The notes: a model not told the origin generated them from the letters alone. 64,000 nucleotides of DNA from an uncultured Steroidobacter sp. (GCA_937864115.1 CALMII010000039.1:62001-126000); one strand, 5' to 3'; positions 51,057 through 61,118 are shown, counted from the stretch's first letter. Translations and numbers: made by a program.

Positions 51057-53534
51057 GTGGATCGGTGGCGAGTTCATAAATTCGGCGGCTCGAGCGTCGC
51101 CGATGCGGTGTGCATGGAACGCGTGGCACGGATTCTCGAAGAGGATCCCAAGCCGCGCATCGGCGTCGTGCTCTCCGCCTGCAAGGGCATTACGGACGCA
51201 CTGCTCAATCTCGTTGCCGCTGCCGAGCGCCAGGACGACGATACCGACCGTCGCATCGACGAGATCCGCAAGCGCCATCACGTCATCGCCGAAACGCTGC
51301 TGACCGGCGAGCCGCGTACAGAATTCCTCACCACCTTCGAGCAGGACCTGCGCGACATCGCCGGCATCCTGCACACCGTCAGGCTGATCCGCGCTGCCTC
51401 GCAGATGGTGCGGGACCTCATCTCAGGCTACGGCGAAATCTGGTCGACGCGCCTGTTCAGCGCCTACCTGCGCGCCCGCGGCAAGCGCCCGGGCAAGGTG
51501 CAGTGGGTCGATGCCCGCGACGTCGTCTCGGTCGAGTGGGGCTCGCTCGGACCGTCAGTGCGCTGGGACGTGTCGCAGCAGAACATCGCCAAGGTGGTGC
51601 CGCGCGATCCGGCGATCACGCTGATCATCACCGGCTTCATCGCGCGCGATCCGAAAGGCGTGCAGACCACGCTCGGCCGCAACGGCAGCGATTTTTCGGG
51701 CTCGATCTTCGGTGCGCTGCTCGATGCCGAAGAGATCGTGATCTGGACCGACGTCGATGGCGTGCTGAGCGCCGATCCGCGGCTGGTGCCCGACGCCAAG
51801 GTCATCGATTCGCTCTCGTACAACGAGGCGATGGAACTGGCGTACTTCGGCGCCAAGGTCATTCATCCGCAGACCATGGCGCCCGCGGTGACCAAGGGCA
51901 TTCCGATCTGGATCCGCAACACCTTCGCGCCGGAAAAGAAGGGCTCGCTGATCTGCGAAAAGCCGACGTCCGACCTGGCCGTCAAGGGCATCACGTCCAT
52001 CGATCGCTGCGCGCTGGTGAACCTGGAAGGCGCCGGCATGATCGGCGTGCCCGGCACGGCGCATCGCCTGTTCGGCGCGCTGCGCGATCACGGCATCTCG
52101 GTGATCCTGATCTCGCAGGGCAGCTCCGAGCATTCCATCTGTTTCGCGATTCCCGAGACCGAAGCCGGCCGCGCCGAAGCGGTCGTGCGCGAGGCCTTCG
52201 AGAGTGAACTGCGCCAGGGCCAGATCCAGAGCGTCGAAGTCACGACCGGCAGCAGCATCCTCGCCGTGGTCGGCGATGGCATGGCCGGATCGCATGGCGT
52301 GGCGGCCACGGTGTTCGGCGCACTCGGCAATGCGGCGGTGAGCGTGCGCGCCATCGCGCAGGGCGCATCCGAGCGCAACATCTCCGTGGTCATCGACGGC
52401 AAGCATTCCTCGCGAGCGCTGCGCTCGGTGCATTCCAGCTTCTATCTGTCGCCGCACACGATCTCGATCGGCCTCATCGGTCCCGGGCTCGTCGGCGGCG
52501 CGCTGCTCGATCAGATGGCCTCGCAGGTGGCGCGCCTGTCACGCGATCTCAAGGTCGATCTGCGCGTGCGCGGCATCATGTCGTCCAAACGCATGCACCT
52601 CGCCAATGTCGAAGTGCCGCTGAACCGTTGGCGCGATGCCGTCAGCGCGACCGGCGAATCGGCGGACCTCACGCGCTTCGCCGAACACATCCACGCCGAT
52701 CACCTGCCGCACGCCATCATCATCGACTGCTCTTCGAGCAACGAGATCGCGGCGCGCTATCCGGAATGGCTGGCGCAGGGCATCCACATCGTCACGCCGA
52801 ACAAGAAGGCCAACAGCGGCGATTTCGAGCTGTACCAGCGCCTGCAGGAAGCGAAGAAGCAGGGCGGCTCTCATTACCTCTACGAAGCAACTGTCGGCGC
52901 CGGCCTGCCGGTGATCCAGACGCTGCGCGACCTGCGCGACACGGGCGATGAGATCCAGCGGATCGAAGGCATTCTTTCGGGTACGTTGGCCTACCTCTTC
53001 AATGTGTGGGACGGCTCCGAGCCGTTCTCGTCGGTCGTGCGGACGGCGAAGTCGAAGGGCTACACCGAGCCGGATCCGCGCGACGATCTGTCGGGCGTCG
53101 ACTTCGCCCGCAAGCTGATCATTCTCGGTCGCGAGATGGGTCTGAAGCTGGAGCTGAGCGACGTGCAGCTCGAAGGCCTCGTCCCGAAGGCACTCACGTC
53201 CTGCGGCCCGGACGAATTCCTCGACCGGCTGCCGGAGTTCGATGCGCCGATGGCGCAGAAGCTGGAAGCCGCGCGCAGCCGCAATCGCGTGCTGCGCTAC
53301 GTCGGTTCGCTCGATGCAGCGAGCGGCAAAGCCTCGGTGGGCCTGGTCGAACTCGAACGGTCGCACACGTTCGCGAACATCAATCTCACCGACAACGTCG
53401 TGCGCTTCCTGACCCGGCGCTACAACGAAAATCCGCTGGTCGTGCAGGGTCCCGGCGCGGGACCGGAAGTCACCGCCGGCGGCATCTTTGCGGACCTGCT
53501 GCGCGTGTGCGCATACCTCGGCGCGAAACTCTGA
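51057..53534 (+). CDS. thrA: Bifunctional aspartate kinase/homoserine dehydrogenase
   Basis: It catalyses the first and third steps from aspartate to threonine. With the chosen GTG at 51057 it has 825 residues (E. coli ThrA 820). The kinase domain begins RVHKFGGSSVAD and continues with LGRNGSDFSGSIFGALLD. Two ACT-type regulatory regions follow (ISVILISQGSSEHSICFAIP), and then homoserine dehydrogenase (IGLIGPGLVGGALLDQMASQ, NKKANSG, SGTLAYLFN). An ATG at 50982 would add 25 unconserved residues; neither start has a strong Shine-Dalgarno. TGATG overlap with thrB. Confidence 0.96.
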   Translation: MDRWRVHKFGGSSVADAVCMERVARILEEDPKPRIGVVLSACKGITDALLNLVAAAERQDDDTDRRIDEIRKRHHVIAETLLTGEPRTEFLTTFEQDLRDIAGILHTVRLIRAASQMVRDLISGYGEIWSTRLFSAYLRARGKRPGKVQWVDARDVVSVEWGSLGPSVRWDVSQQNIAKVVPRDPAITLIITGFIARDPKGVQTTLGRNGSDFSGSIFGALLDAEEIVIWTDVDGVLSADPRLVPDAKVIDSLSYNEAMELAYFGAKVIHPQTMAPAVTKGIPIWIRNTFAPEKKGSLICEKPTSDLAVKGITSIDRCALVNLEGAGMIGVPGTAHRLFGALRDHGISVILISQGSSEHSICFAIPETEAGRAEAVVREAFESELRQGQIQSVEVTTGSSILAVVGDGMAGSHGVAATVFGALGNAAVSVRAIAQGASERNISVVIDGKHSSRALRSVHSSFYLSPHTISIGLIGPGLVGGALLDQMASQVARLSRDLKVDLRVRGIMSSKRMHLANVEVPLNRWRDAVSATGESADLTRFAEHIHADHLPHAIIIDCSSSNEIAARYPEWLAQGIHIVTPNKKANSGDFELYQRLQEAKKQGGSHYLYEATVGAGLPVIQTLRDLRDTGDEIQRIEGILSGTLAYLFNVWDGSEPFSSVVRTAKSKGYTEPDPRDDLSGVDFARKLIILGREMGLKLELSDVQLEGLVPKALTSCGPDEFLDRLPEFDAPMAQKLEAARSRNRVLRYVGSLDAASGKASVGLVELERSHTFANINLTDNVVRFLTRRYNENPLVVQGPGAGPEVTAGGIFADLLRVCAYLGAKL

Positions 53535-54463
53535 TGCGAACCACTGCGACTGCCTTTGCACCCGCCAGCGTCGGCAACGTGGCCGTCGGCTTCGACGTGC
53601 TCGGCCACAGCTTCCAGACCATCGGCGACAAGGTTACGGCGCGCCGCATCGCCGAGCCGGGCGTGCGCATCTCGTCCATCAGCGGAACGGTTGCCGATCT
53701 GCCGCGCGAGCCGGAAAAGAACACCGCCGGCATGGCCGTGCTGAGCATGGTGCGCGATCTGCAACTCGACTTCGGTATCGAACTCGAGATCGAGAAGGGC
53801 ATTCCGATCGGTTCGGGTCTCGGCGGCTCGGCGGCCTCGGCCGTTGCCGGCGTGGTCGCCGCCAACGCGCTGCTGCCGACCTCGCTGAGCAAGCTCGACC
53901 TGCTCAAGTTCGCGATGAAGGGCGAGGCGGTCGCGAGCGGCGCCGTTCACGTCGACAACATCGCGCCGTCGCTGTTCGGCGGACTGGTGCTGACGGTCGG
54001 CATCGACAATCCCAACGTCAAACAGATTCCCGTGCCGCCGTCGGTGCGCTGCGTGCTGGTGCACCCGCACATGATGCTGTCCACGAAGGCGGCGCGCGAA
54101 ATCCTCAATCGCTCGATCGATCTGTCCAACGTGATCTGGCAGTCGGCGAATCTCGCGGGCTTCCTCACCGGCTGCTTCACGGGCGATCTGCGCCTGATCC
54201 GCGAATCGCTGGAAGACGTGATCATCGAGCCGCAACGCAAGGTGCTGATCCCCGGCTTCCAGGCCGTGAAAGACGCCGCCATCGCCAACGGCGCGCTCGG
54301 CTGCTCGATCTCCGGCGCCGGCCCCACCGTCTTTGCCTGGTGCGACGAACCCAATGCCACCGCGATTCGCGACGCGATGGTGGCTGCCTTCGCCGCCCAC
54401 AAGCTCGATTCCGACGCCTGGATCTCGACGCTCGATCCCGCCGGCGCCCGCGTGATTGACTAA
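53534..54463 (+). CDS. thrB: Homoserine kinase (GHMP family)
   Basis: ThrB phosphorylates homoserine. The 309-residue GHMP kinase has the phosphate loop PIGSGLGGSAASAVAG, the N-terminal substrate strand APASVGNVAVGFDVLGHS and the C-terminal GCSISGAGPTVFAW. The start shares a base with the thrA stop. The following gene thrC begins 18 bases later. Confidence 0.98.
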   Translation: MRTTATAFAPASVGNVAVGFDVLGHSFQTIGDKVTARRIAEPGVRISSISGTVADLPREPEKNTAGMAVLSMVRDLQLDFGIELEIEKGIPIGSGLGGSAASAVAGVVAANALLPTSLSKLDLLKFAMKGEAVASGAVHVDNIAPSLFGGLVLTVGIDNPNVKQIPVPPSVRCVLVHPHMMLSTKAAREILNRSIDLSNVIWQSANLAGFLTGCFTGDLRLIRESLEDVIIEPQRKVLIPGFQAVKDAAIANGALGCSISGAGPTVFAWCDEPNATAIRDAMVAAFAAHKLDSDAWISTLDPAGARVID

Positions 54464-54481
54464 CGACGCTCCGTTCCAGAC

Positions 54482-55783
54482 ATGCACTACATCAGTACCC
54501 GCAACCCGCAGCACCGGGTGTTGCTCGGCGAGGCGATCGCGCAGGGCATCGCGCCCGATGGCGGATTGTTCGTGCCGGAAGAGTTCCCGCACTTCGTGCC
54601 GCATCAGTTCGAAGGCAGAAGCAGCCTCGTCGAGGTCGCGCAGCATCTGATTGCGCCCTTTGCAGCGGGCGACGCGCTGCTGTCCGAGGAACTGGGCGAC
54701 ATCTGTCGCGCGGCTTTCGATTTTCCCGCGCCGCTGGTCGAGGTGCCGCAGGCACCGTCGCCGCTGTGGGTGCTGGAGCTGTTTCACGGCCCGACGTCGG
54801 CCTTCAAGGATTTCGGTGCGCGTTTCCTGGCCGAGTGCCTGGAGCGCATCCGTCGCGGCGCGAAGCGCAAGCTGACGATCCTGGTGGCGACTTCGGGTGA
54901 TACCGGCGGCGCCGTGGCAGCTGCCTTCCACAACCGGCCGTGGGTCGACGTGGTCGTGCTGTACCCGAAGGGTCTGGTTTCGCAGCGTCAGGCACAGCAG
55001 CTCGCCTGCTGGGGCGGCAATGTGCGCACCTTCGCGGTGCACGGCACGTTCGACGACTGCCAGCGCATGGTGAAGGAAGCCTTCCTCGATCGTTCTCTCG
55101 CGGAAACCCACCAGCTCTCTTCCGCCAACAGCATCAACGTCGGGCGCCTGCTGCCGCAGATGGTCTATTACGCCTGCGCCGGCCTGGAACTGTGGCGTCG
55201 CAACGGCCGCCGCGCGAACTTCATCATCCCGGCCGGCAATCTCGGCAACTCGCTCGCCTGCATCTGGGCGCGCCATGCTGGCCTGCCGATCGGCGAGATC
55301 GTGCTGTCGACCAATGCGAATCAGCCCGTGACCGACTTCCTACGCGACGGCGAATGGCAGCCGCGCGCTAGCGTTGCAACGCTCGCATCGGCCATGGACG
55401 TCGGCAACCCGAGCAACATGGAACGCCTGCGGACGCTGCACCCGGACTTCGAGGAACTGCAGGGCCAGATCGGCGCATCGAGCGTCGACGACATCGAGAT
55501 CCGCGCCACCATCCGTCGCGATGCGCACGAACTGGAGCAGGTCTGGTGTCCGCACACGGCGACGGCCGCGAAGGTGTACCGGCGCCTGCTGGCCCGCGGC
55601 GCGAAGGGCGACTGGGTAGTTGTCTCGACTGCCCATCCAGCCAAGTTCAACGATATCGTCGAGCCCCAGATCGGCCGGCCGGTGGAGGTTCCGCCGAGCC
55701 TGGCGCGATTGCTGTCGCTGCCCCGACAGGAAAAGGAACTGGAGCCCACGCTCGATGCGTTAAGGGCGCAATTGCAGAACTGA
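54482..55783 (+). CDS. thrC: Threonine synthase
   Basis: This PLP enzyme converts phosphohomoserine to threonine. The 433-residue product begins with the family-typical MHYISTRNPQHRVLLGEAIA. The PLP lysine lies in FHGPTSAFKDFGARF, and the phosphate loop is ATSGDTGGAVAAAF. The upstream Shine-Dalgarno is weak, so translation may depend on the thrAB unit. The gene for a NERD-like protein starts one base after the stop. Confidence 0.98.
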   Translation: MHYISTRNPQHRVLLGEAIAQGIAPDGGLFVPEEFPHFVPHQFEGRSSLVEVAQHLIAPFAAGDALLSEELGDICRAAFDFPAPLVEVPQAPSPLWVLELFHGPTSAFKDFGARFLAECLERIRRGAKRKLTILVATSGDTGGAVAAAFHNRPWVDVVVLYPKGLVSQRQAQQLACWGGNVRTFAVHGTFDDCQRMVKEAFLDRSLAETHQLSSANSINVGRLLPQMVYYACAGLELWRRNGRRANFIIPAGNLGNSLACIWARHAGLPIGEIVLSTNANQPVTDFLRDGEWQPRASVATLASAMDVGNPSNMERLRTLHPDFEELQGQIGASSVDDIEIRATIRRDAHELEQVWCPHTATAAKVYRRLLARGAKGDWVVVSTAHPAKFNDIVEPQIGRPVEVPPSLARLLSLPRQEKELEPTLDALRAQLQN

Positions 55784-55784
55784 C

Positions 55785-56369
55785 ATGCCGCTGCCGACGC
55801 AAATTCCCTCCTGGGCCTGGCCGCTCGCCGGTGCGATCCTGCTGATCGCGCTGCTCGCCTGGATTTTCCTGAAGATCCGGGCTTATCGCGCACGCCGCGC
55901 GATCGACGCCACCATCGCCAGCGTCGGCTACGAAATGCTCAAGAACGTGCTGCTGCCGAACGGCAACGGCGGCCAGATCCACCTGAACTACGTGCTGCTG
56001 ACGCAGCGCGGCGTGCTGGTCGCGGATCTGCTCGACCTGCCGGGCGCCGTGTTCGGCGGCGAACAGATGCTCGAATGGACGGCCATCGGCAAGAAGCGCC
56101 GCTACACGTTCGCGAATCCGCAGCACGCGCTGTACGACCGCATGGCCGCGGTCAAGCAGTTGATCGGCGACGTGCCGGTGGAAGGCCGCGTCATCTTCAC
56201 GCTGCGCGGCAGCTTCCCCAAGGGCAGGCCGCGCAACGTGCTGCGCATCGACGATCTCGCCGACGACTTCCCGGTCGTCGACAAGGTGCGCGGCAACATC
56301 ACCGCCGCCTTCGGCAACGTCTGGGACAACGTCAAGAAGCACGCCGAGCCGAATCCGCTCGCGGCTTGA
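55785..56369 (+). CDS. NERD-like membrane-anchored protein
   Basis: The 194-residue product has one N-terminal transmembrane helix (about 11-30) followed by a nuclease-related (NERD) domain pattern: NVLLPNGNGGQIHLNYVLLT, RGVLVADLLDLPGAVFGGEQ, EWTAIG. In canonical NERD domains a conserved Asp-Glu-Lys centre suggests nuclease action; here the ExK part appears as VADLLD, so activity is doubtful. It starts one base after thrC, hence co-transcribed. The function is unknown. Confidence 0.75.
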   Translation: MPLPTQIPSWAWPLAGAILLIALLAWIFLKIRAYRARRAIDATIASVGYEMLKNVLLPNGNGGQIHLNYVLLTQRGVLVADLLDLPGAVFGGEQMLEWTAIGKKRRYTFANPQHALYDRMAAVKQLIGDVPVEGRVIFTLRGSFPKGRPRNVLRIDDLADDFPVVDKVRGNITAAFGNVWDNVKKHAEPNPLAA

Positions 56370-56383
56370 AGACTAGCTTCCGA

Positions 56384-56439
56384 CTGTAGGTCAGGCTTCA
56401 GCCTGACAATTCTCAGGCCGGCTGAAGCCGGCCCCACAG
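56384..56439. repeat. REP-like bipartite palindrome, copy 7
   Basis: Both palindromes are perfect; the spacer is AATTCTCA. It follows the NERD-like gene and precedes the orphan at 56475. Confidence 0.9.
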
Positions 56440-56474
56440 GAAGAAGCGAACTAAGGATCTGAGGGTGAGGCCTC

Positions 56475-57830
56475 TTGATTGCAAAAGCCAAGACTCGCTG
56501 GCTCATCGCCTGCGTCGGCGTGATCGCCGCCGCATGTGTCGTCATTGCAGCGACAGCGACCCTGGCGAATCTGCCCGCTTTTGACGAACCGCTCATTCCA
56601 GAGTTGCAGGCACTGAAGGTCGTCCGGCCGCCAGTGCCGGAGCAGAATGCCTATCCCATAGCGCTTGGATTCCTGGCGGCAAACGATGTGGATCCGCGCG
56701 TCGTCGGCGAAGCGATGCTGAAAGCGCTGCACGAGCGCTACGAGGCCGGCCAGCGCATGACCATTCCTGCACAGGACATGCGCGCACTGCTCGGCACTGC
56801 GAGCCAGCACGAAGAACTGCGATCGCAGTTCAAAAGTCTTGAATGCAACGCCCGTGTCTACCTGGACTGCGCGAACCGCCTGATCGCCGAGGTTGCCGAA
56901 GCGCGCCTCGATGGTCGCCTGGCCGTCCTGTTTGCGAGATTCGAAACCCTTTCCCGGCAACAGCGATTCGACGAGGGCCAGGAGCGTGATGCCTACACGC
57001 CCGTTGCGCCCTATGACCCGATTCTCGACGTTGCCCGGATTCGGTTGGCGCAGCGCTTCGGCATGGATTCCAGTGTGGATTTCATTGCGCAGGCGGCCAA
57101 TGATCTTCGTTTCTGGAGACTCATGCTGCGCGACGGCGACACCTTGGTCGCCAAGATGATCGCAATTGCAGGGCTGCAGAACACACTGGATTTCCTGTCG
57201 GCGCTGCTGAGAGACCGTGCGCTGACAGCTGCCGAGGTTCAGTCGATCCGGGAACTCGTGAGCCCGCTGACGCGGGAGGAGGCGGATATCGGTGAGGCGT
57301 TTCTTGCTGAAGCGCGGAGTTCCGTGCTGACGGACACCCCGCCGTTGGCGATGGGCGCTTCGCGGCTCGATCGCTGGTTGTTGCAGAGGAATGCCACGCT
57401 CAACGGGATCTATTCGGACATCCTCCTGCCCATGCGCTTTCGCGCCGCGCTCAGTCCAAGTGAGTTCTACCGCGAAGGTGGCTACCAGCCGCTGAACCCT
57501 GCGCGCCGGGCATTCCCTCCGTCCTTGTTCAATTGGGGCGGGGCGCGGCTCTATCGCAACTCCGGGTGGGACCCTCAGCAGTTCATTGCGCGAACCCACG
57601 ACGAGAATGGACGAATCCTTCTGGTGCTGCTGCAGGCGGAACTGGAGCAAGCCTCCGGGGTGGCGGTCGACGCGGTGCTCGAGGCTTCTTCCTACCGCAA
57701 CCCATACACCGGCAAGCCCATGGAGTACGACGTTCGGTCCCGCACCATCGGTTTTCAATGCCTGCATACGGCGTTTCACCCGCCGGCGTCTCCGGACAGA
57801 TGCGTCGTCGCAATCGGCAAGCAGCCCTGA
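56475..57830 (+). CDS. Membrane-anchored protein of unknown function
   Basis: The 451-residue product has one N-terminal signal-anchor (about 9-30) and a largely helical periplasmic body. No family is recognised. The C-terminus contains RILLVLLQAELEQASGVAVD and a paired NPYTGKPMEYDVRSR segment, reminiscent of a group of orphan exported proteins in which this NPxTGxPMxYD motif recurs. It begins with TTG preceded by GTGAGG; an in-frame stop lies three codons upstream, so no longer start exists. Flanked by two REP-like elements. Confidence 0.75.
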   Translation: MIAKAKTRWLIACVGVIAAACVVIAATATLANLPAFDEPLIPELQALKVVRPPVPEQNAYPIALGFLAANDVDPRVVGEAMLKALHERYEAGQRMTIPAQDMRALLGTASQHEELRSQFKSLECNARVYLDCANRLIAEVAEARLDGRLAVLFARFETLSRQQRFDEGQERDAYTPVAPYDPILDVARIRLAQRFGMDSSVDFIAQAANDLRFWRLMLRDGDTLVAKMIAIAGLQNTLDFLSALLRDRALTAAEVQSIRELVSPLTREEADIGEAFLAEARSSVLTDTPPLAMGASRLDRWLLQRNATLNGIYSDILLPMRFRAALSPSEFYREGGYQPLNPARRAFPPSLFNWGGARLYRNSGWDPQQFIARTHDENGRILLVLLQAELEQASGVAVDAVLEASSYRNPYTGKPMEYDVRSRTIGFQCLHTAFHPPASPDRCVVAIGKQP

Positions 57831-57880
57831 AGCAGGGATGTTCCCGGCCAGGTGCGCAAGGCGGCGCTCGGCCGCCCGCG

Positions 57881-57965
57881 CTGTGGAGCCGGCTTCAGCT
57901 GGCTTCTGACTGTAGGTCAGGCTTCAGCCTGACAGTTCTCAGGCCGGCTGAAGCCGGCCCCACAG
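57881..57965. repeat. REP-like element, copy 8 (three palindromes)
   Basis: The same triple order as copy 4: GGCTTCAGCTGGC (imperfect), then GTCAGGCTTCAGCCTGAC, then GGCCGGCTGAAGCCGGCC. It lies between convergent genes. Confidence 0.88.
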
Positions 57966-57995
57966 GAAGATAAAAGGACCGGTCCGGCAGGAGAC

Positions 57996-59408
57996 TCAGC
58001 GCGGCCGCTTCGCGTGTTCCGCCACCACCTGCGACACACATGCCGTCACGCGCTTGCCCGTTTCGATGTCCAGGAATTCATTCGGCCCGTGCGCGTTGGA
58101 ATGCGGACCGAGCACGCCGGTCACCAGGAACTGCGTGCGCGGGAATTTCTCCGCGAGCATGCCCATGAAGGGAATGCTGCCGCCGGTGCCCATGTACATC
58201 GCGTCGCGGCCGAAGAAGTTCTTCGAGGCCGATTGCACGGCGGCTTCCAGCCAGGGCTCGGAAGAGGGCGCATTCCAGCCGCCCATGCTCGACTCGACTT
58301 CGAATCTGACACGCGCGCCATAGGGCGGATCGGCTTCGAGCGTGCGCTTCACCGCGGTGGCGGCTTTCTCCGGGTCGACGCCGGGCGGCAGACGGAACGA
58401 CAGGACGAACGCCGTCATCGGGCGCAGCACATTGCCGGCGCTGCTGAGCGGCGGAATGCCGTCGACACCCGTGACCGATAGCGTCGGACGCCAGGTGCTG
58501 TTGAGCAGCAGTTCCGTCGGATCTTCCGACATGGGCCGCATGCCATCGAGGAAGGGGATCTTCCGAAACACTACGTCACCCAATGTTACTGCCGCAGCCT
58601 GCGCCTGCTGCGCACGATCCGGCGGCAACTGGCCATGCAGTTCCGGAATCAGGATGCGACCCGTAGCGGCGTCTTCGACGCGTGCCAGCAACTGACGCAC
58701 GATGCGGAAGCTGGAAGGGGCGATGCCGCTCGCCATGCCGGAATGCACGCCTTCGCGCAGCACCTCGACGCGCAGCGTGCCGATGAGGTTGCCGCGCAGC
58801 GAAGTCGTACACCAGAACTGATCGTAGTTGCTGCACTCGGCGTCGAGGCAGACGACCAGCGACGGCTCGCCGATGCGGTCGGCCAGCGCATCGATGTAGG
58901 CGGGCAGATCGGGACTGCCGCTTTCCTCGCCAGCCTCGATCAGGATCACGCAGCGGGCGAAGGGAATTTTCTGTTCGGCCAGTGCGAGCAACGAGAGCAG
59001 TGAGCCGAACACGGCGTAGCCGTCATCGGCGCCGCCGCGTCCATAGAGGCGGCCGTTGCGGATCACCGGCGTCCACGGATCGAGGCCGTCTTCCCAGCCC
59101 GTGAATTCGGGCTGCTTGTCCATGTGGCCGTACATGAGCACCGTGTCGTCGATGCTGCCGGGCACGTCGATGAACAGCAGCGGCGTGCGGCCGGGCAGGC
59201 GCACGAGTTCGATCTTCGTGCCGGGCAGGGCGCGTTGCTCGCACCACCGGCGCATGAGTTCGGCGGCGCGATCCATGTGACCGTGTTCGGCCCATTGCGG
59301 ATCGAAGTTCTGCGACTTGTTGGGAATGCGGACGTAGTCGCAGAGCGTGGGAACGATCGAGTCGTCCCAGACGCGGTCGATGTACTGCTTCAGTTGCTGT
59401 GTGTTCAT
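57996..59408 (-). CDS. M20-family dipeptidase/carboxypeptidase
   Basis: The 470-residue dinuclear zinc peptidase has metal ligands in LMYGHMDKQP, RGGADDGYA and EAGEESGSP (general base Glu plus ligand Glu), and the late GPHSNAHGPNE histidine. The lid domain (about 210-320) supports dimerisation. It resembles the CNDP/DapE-like dipeptidases, cytosolic. The long open frame upstream to 60044 is a shadow of tatD. The start at 59408 matches family N-termini. tatD ends 20 bases upstream on the same strand. Confidence 0.92.
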   Translation of the reverse strand: MNTQQLKQYIDRVWDDSIVPTLCDYVRIPNKSQNFDPQWAEHGHMDRAAELMRRWCEQRALPGTKIELVRLPGRTPLLFIDVPGSIDDTVLMYGHMDKQPEFTGWEDGLDPWTPVIRNGRLYGRGGADDGYAVFGSLLSLLALAEQKIPFARCVILIEAGEESGSPDLPAYIDALADRIGEPSLVVCLDAECSNYDQFWCTTSLRGNLIGTLRVEVLREGVHSGMASGIAPSSFRIVRQLLARVEDAATGRILIPELHGQLPPDRAQQAQAAAVTLGDVVFRKIPFLDGMRPMSEDPTELLLNSTWRPTLSVTGVDGIPPLSSAGNVLRPMTAFVLSFRLPPGVDPEKAATAVKRTLEADPPYGARVRFEVESSMGGWNAPSSEPWLEAAVQSASKNFFGRDAMYMGTGGSIPFMGMLAEKFPRTQFLVTGVLGPHSNAHGPNEFLDIETGKRVTACVSQVVAEHAKRPR

Positions 59409-59427
59409 GGGGAGCCTCGAACGAACG

Positions 59428-60231
59428 TCAGTGCGTCCAGTTGAACAGTCGGACGGCATTCGCCGTCGTGGTTGCGGCCAGTTGCATGGCGGATTCGCCG
59501 CGTGCCTGCGCGATGGTCTCGAGCACGTGCGGCAGATACATCGGTTCGTTGCGCCGGCTGACCGGTTTCGGTTCGAGGTCGCGCGGCAGCAGGTAGGGCG
59601 CGTCGGTCTCGATGAGCAGGCGATCCGCGGGAATTTCGCGCACGACCTCGCGCAGATGATGGCCGCGACGCTCGTCGCAGATCCAGCCGGTAATGCCGAT
59701 GTACAGGCCGAGATCCAGATAGGCGTGCGCTTCGGCGAGCCCGGCGGTGAAGCAGTGCGCGACGCCGCCGGCCAGTCGTGCGCGGAAATCCCGCAGGATG
59801 GCCACGAAATCCTCGTGAGCGTCGCGCTGGTGCAGGAAGACGGGCTTGCCGACCCGTGCCGCCAGTTCGAGTTGCCGTTGGAATGCCGTTCGCTGCGCGT
59901 CGCGCGGGGAAAAATCGCGGAAATAATCCAGGCCGCATTCGCCGACCGCCACGACCTGCGGCTGAACCGCCAGTTCGGCCAATGCCGAAAGCGTGGGCTC
60001 GTCGAGATCCGTCGCATGATGCGGATGCATGCCGGCCGTCGCACGGAATCTGTCCGGATGCACGCGTGAGAAATCGACGGCCCATTGCGTGCTCGCGAGC
60101 GAACTGCCGGTGATCACCATTCGCGTGACTCCCGATTCCACTGCCCGGGCAATCAATGCGTCGCGATCCGCATCGAAGCTGTCGTGCGCGAGGTTCAGCC
60201 CGATGTCGATGAGTTCCGGCGGCGTAGTCAA
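59428..60231 (-). CDS. tatD: TatD-family metal-dependent hydrolase
   Basis: The 267-residue TIM-barrel deoxyribonuclease-like protein has metal ligands in IGLNLAHDSF (where most have a D-x-H-x-H start), AVGECGLDYF, FLHQRDAHED, AHCFTA and IETDAPYLLP. The first metal motif usually reads DxHCH and here is DIGLNL, a known divergence of the TatD proper branch. No ATG exists; a TTG at 60231 fits the family N-terminus. TatD acts in DNA repair or 3'-exonuclease processing rather than in Tat transport. Confidence 0.88.
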   Translation of the reverse strand: MTTPPELIDIGLNLAHDSFDADRDALIARAVESGVTRMVITGSSLASTQWAVDFSRVHPDRFRATAGMHPHHATDLDEPTLSALAELAVQPQVVAVGECGLDYFRDFSPRDAQRTAFQRQLELAARVGKPVFLHQRDAHEDFVAILRDFRARLAGGVAHCFTAGLAEAHAYLDLGLYIGITGWICDERRGHHLREVVREIPADRLLIETDAPYLLPRDLEPKPVSRRNEPMYLPHVLETIAQARGESAMQLAATTTANAVRLFNWTH

Positions 60232-60333
60232 ATCCTTCGGTCCGTGGCTTGGAGGCGGGAAAGCAGCGTGTGCTATCGTTCGGCAGCGATTGGCGGCGCG
60301 AATTGTAGTGGAAAGAGCGGCGGAGTTTCCTGC

Positions 60334-61092
60334 ATGAAGGTACGGCACTGGCCGTCCATCGTGACGATCCTGGCGGCATGGCTGTGTATACCGGCGCCGC
60401 AGTCCCGTGCCGACGCGGCGTCGGATCTGGACGATGCCGCGGCTCGCATCCAGTACGCGTTCTACACCCGGGACGTCCGGGCACTGCAGGAAGGCCTCGC
60501 ACTGGTCGAGCAGCTCGATGCGACAGAACTCGCGCCGGGCATGAAGGATTATTACGCCGCCTACGGGCACTGGAAGCTGGCGCAGATCCTCACGGAATCC
60601 GCCACGGGCAAGGTGCCAGGCACTGCAGGCAAGGCAGCGGCAGACTGCGAACGGCAGGCCAAAGCGGCGCGAACGCAGGATGGGCGGATGGCCGAAGCGT
60701 ACGCCATCGAAGCGGTGTGTCCTTCGCTGGAAGCCTCGCTGCTTTCGTCGAGCTGCGCGGACAAACCGCTGCGTACGGCGCATGAGATCGATCCGCGCAA
60801 TCCGCGAGTGCAGCTGATCGAACTGCTCTGTCGCCGCAAGGATCAGAAGGATCCGGCGGCGTACACCCGGCAGGTCGGCGAACTGGTCGATGCCTTCGAA
60901 CGCGCGCCGCCGTCGCGTCCGGGAAAACCCGACTGGGGGCACGCCGAAGCATTGCTGCTGCTGGGCGAGAGCCATCTGCAGCGCGGTGATTCGCGCGCGG
61001 CCCGCGATGCGATCGAACGGGCGCTGGTGATCGCTCCGGACTACCGCAAGGCGCAGGCAATGCTGCAAACCGCCGCGGCGCGGCCGAACTGA
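60334..61092 (+). CDS. Exported TPR-like protein of unknown function
   Basis: The 252-residue product has a signal peptide (about 1-27, ending SRA-DAA) and is then mostly helical. A clear TPR-like pair lies near the end (AEALLLLGESHLQRGDSRAA, AIERALVIAPDYRKAQAML). Four cysteines (CERQ, VCPS, SSCAD, LLCRR) may form disulphides. GGAG lies before the ATG. It is divergent from tatD and upstream of the YgjP-like gene. Confidence 0.8.
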   Translation: MKVRHWPSIVTILAAWLCIPAPQSRADAASDLDDAAARIQYAFYTRDVRALQEGLALVEQLDATELAPGMKDYYAAYGHWKLAQILTESATGKVPGTAGKAAADCERQAKAARTQDGRMAEAYAIEAVCPSLEASLLSSSCADKPLRTAHEIDPRNPRVQLIELLCRRKDQKDPAAYTRQVGELVDAFERAPPSRPGKPDWGHAEALLLLGESHLQRGDSRAARDAIERALVIAPDYRKAQAMLQTAAARPN

Positions 61093-61118
61093 TCGAAGCA
61101 GCCTATACTCCCGGAATC

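Noticed and set aside
53420..55276. 618-codon minus-strand open frame across thrB and thrC
   Set aside because: It is antisense to two well-identified threonine genes, with no recognisable domain.
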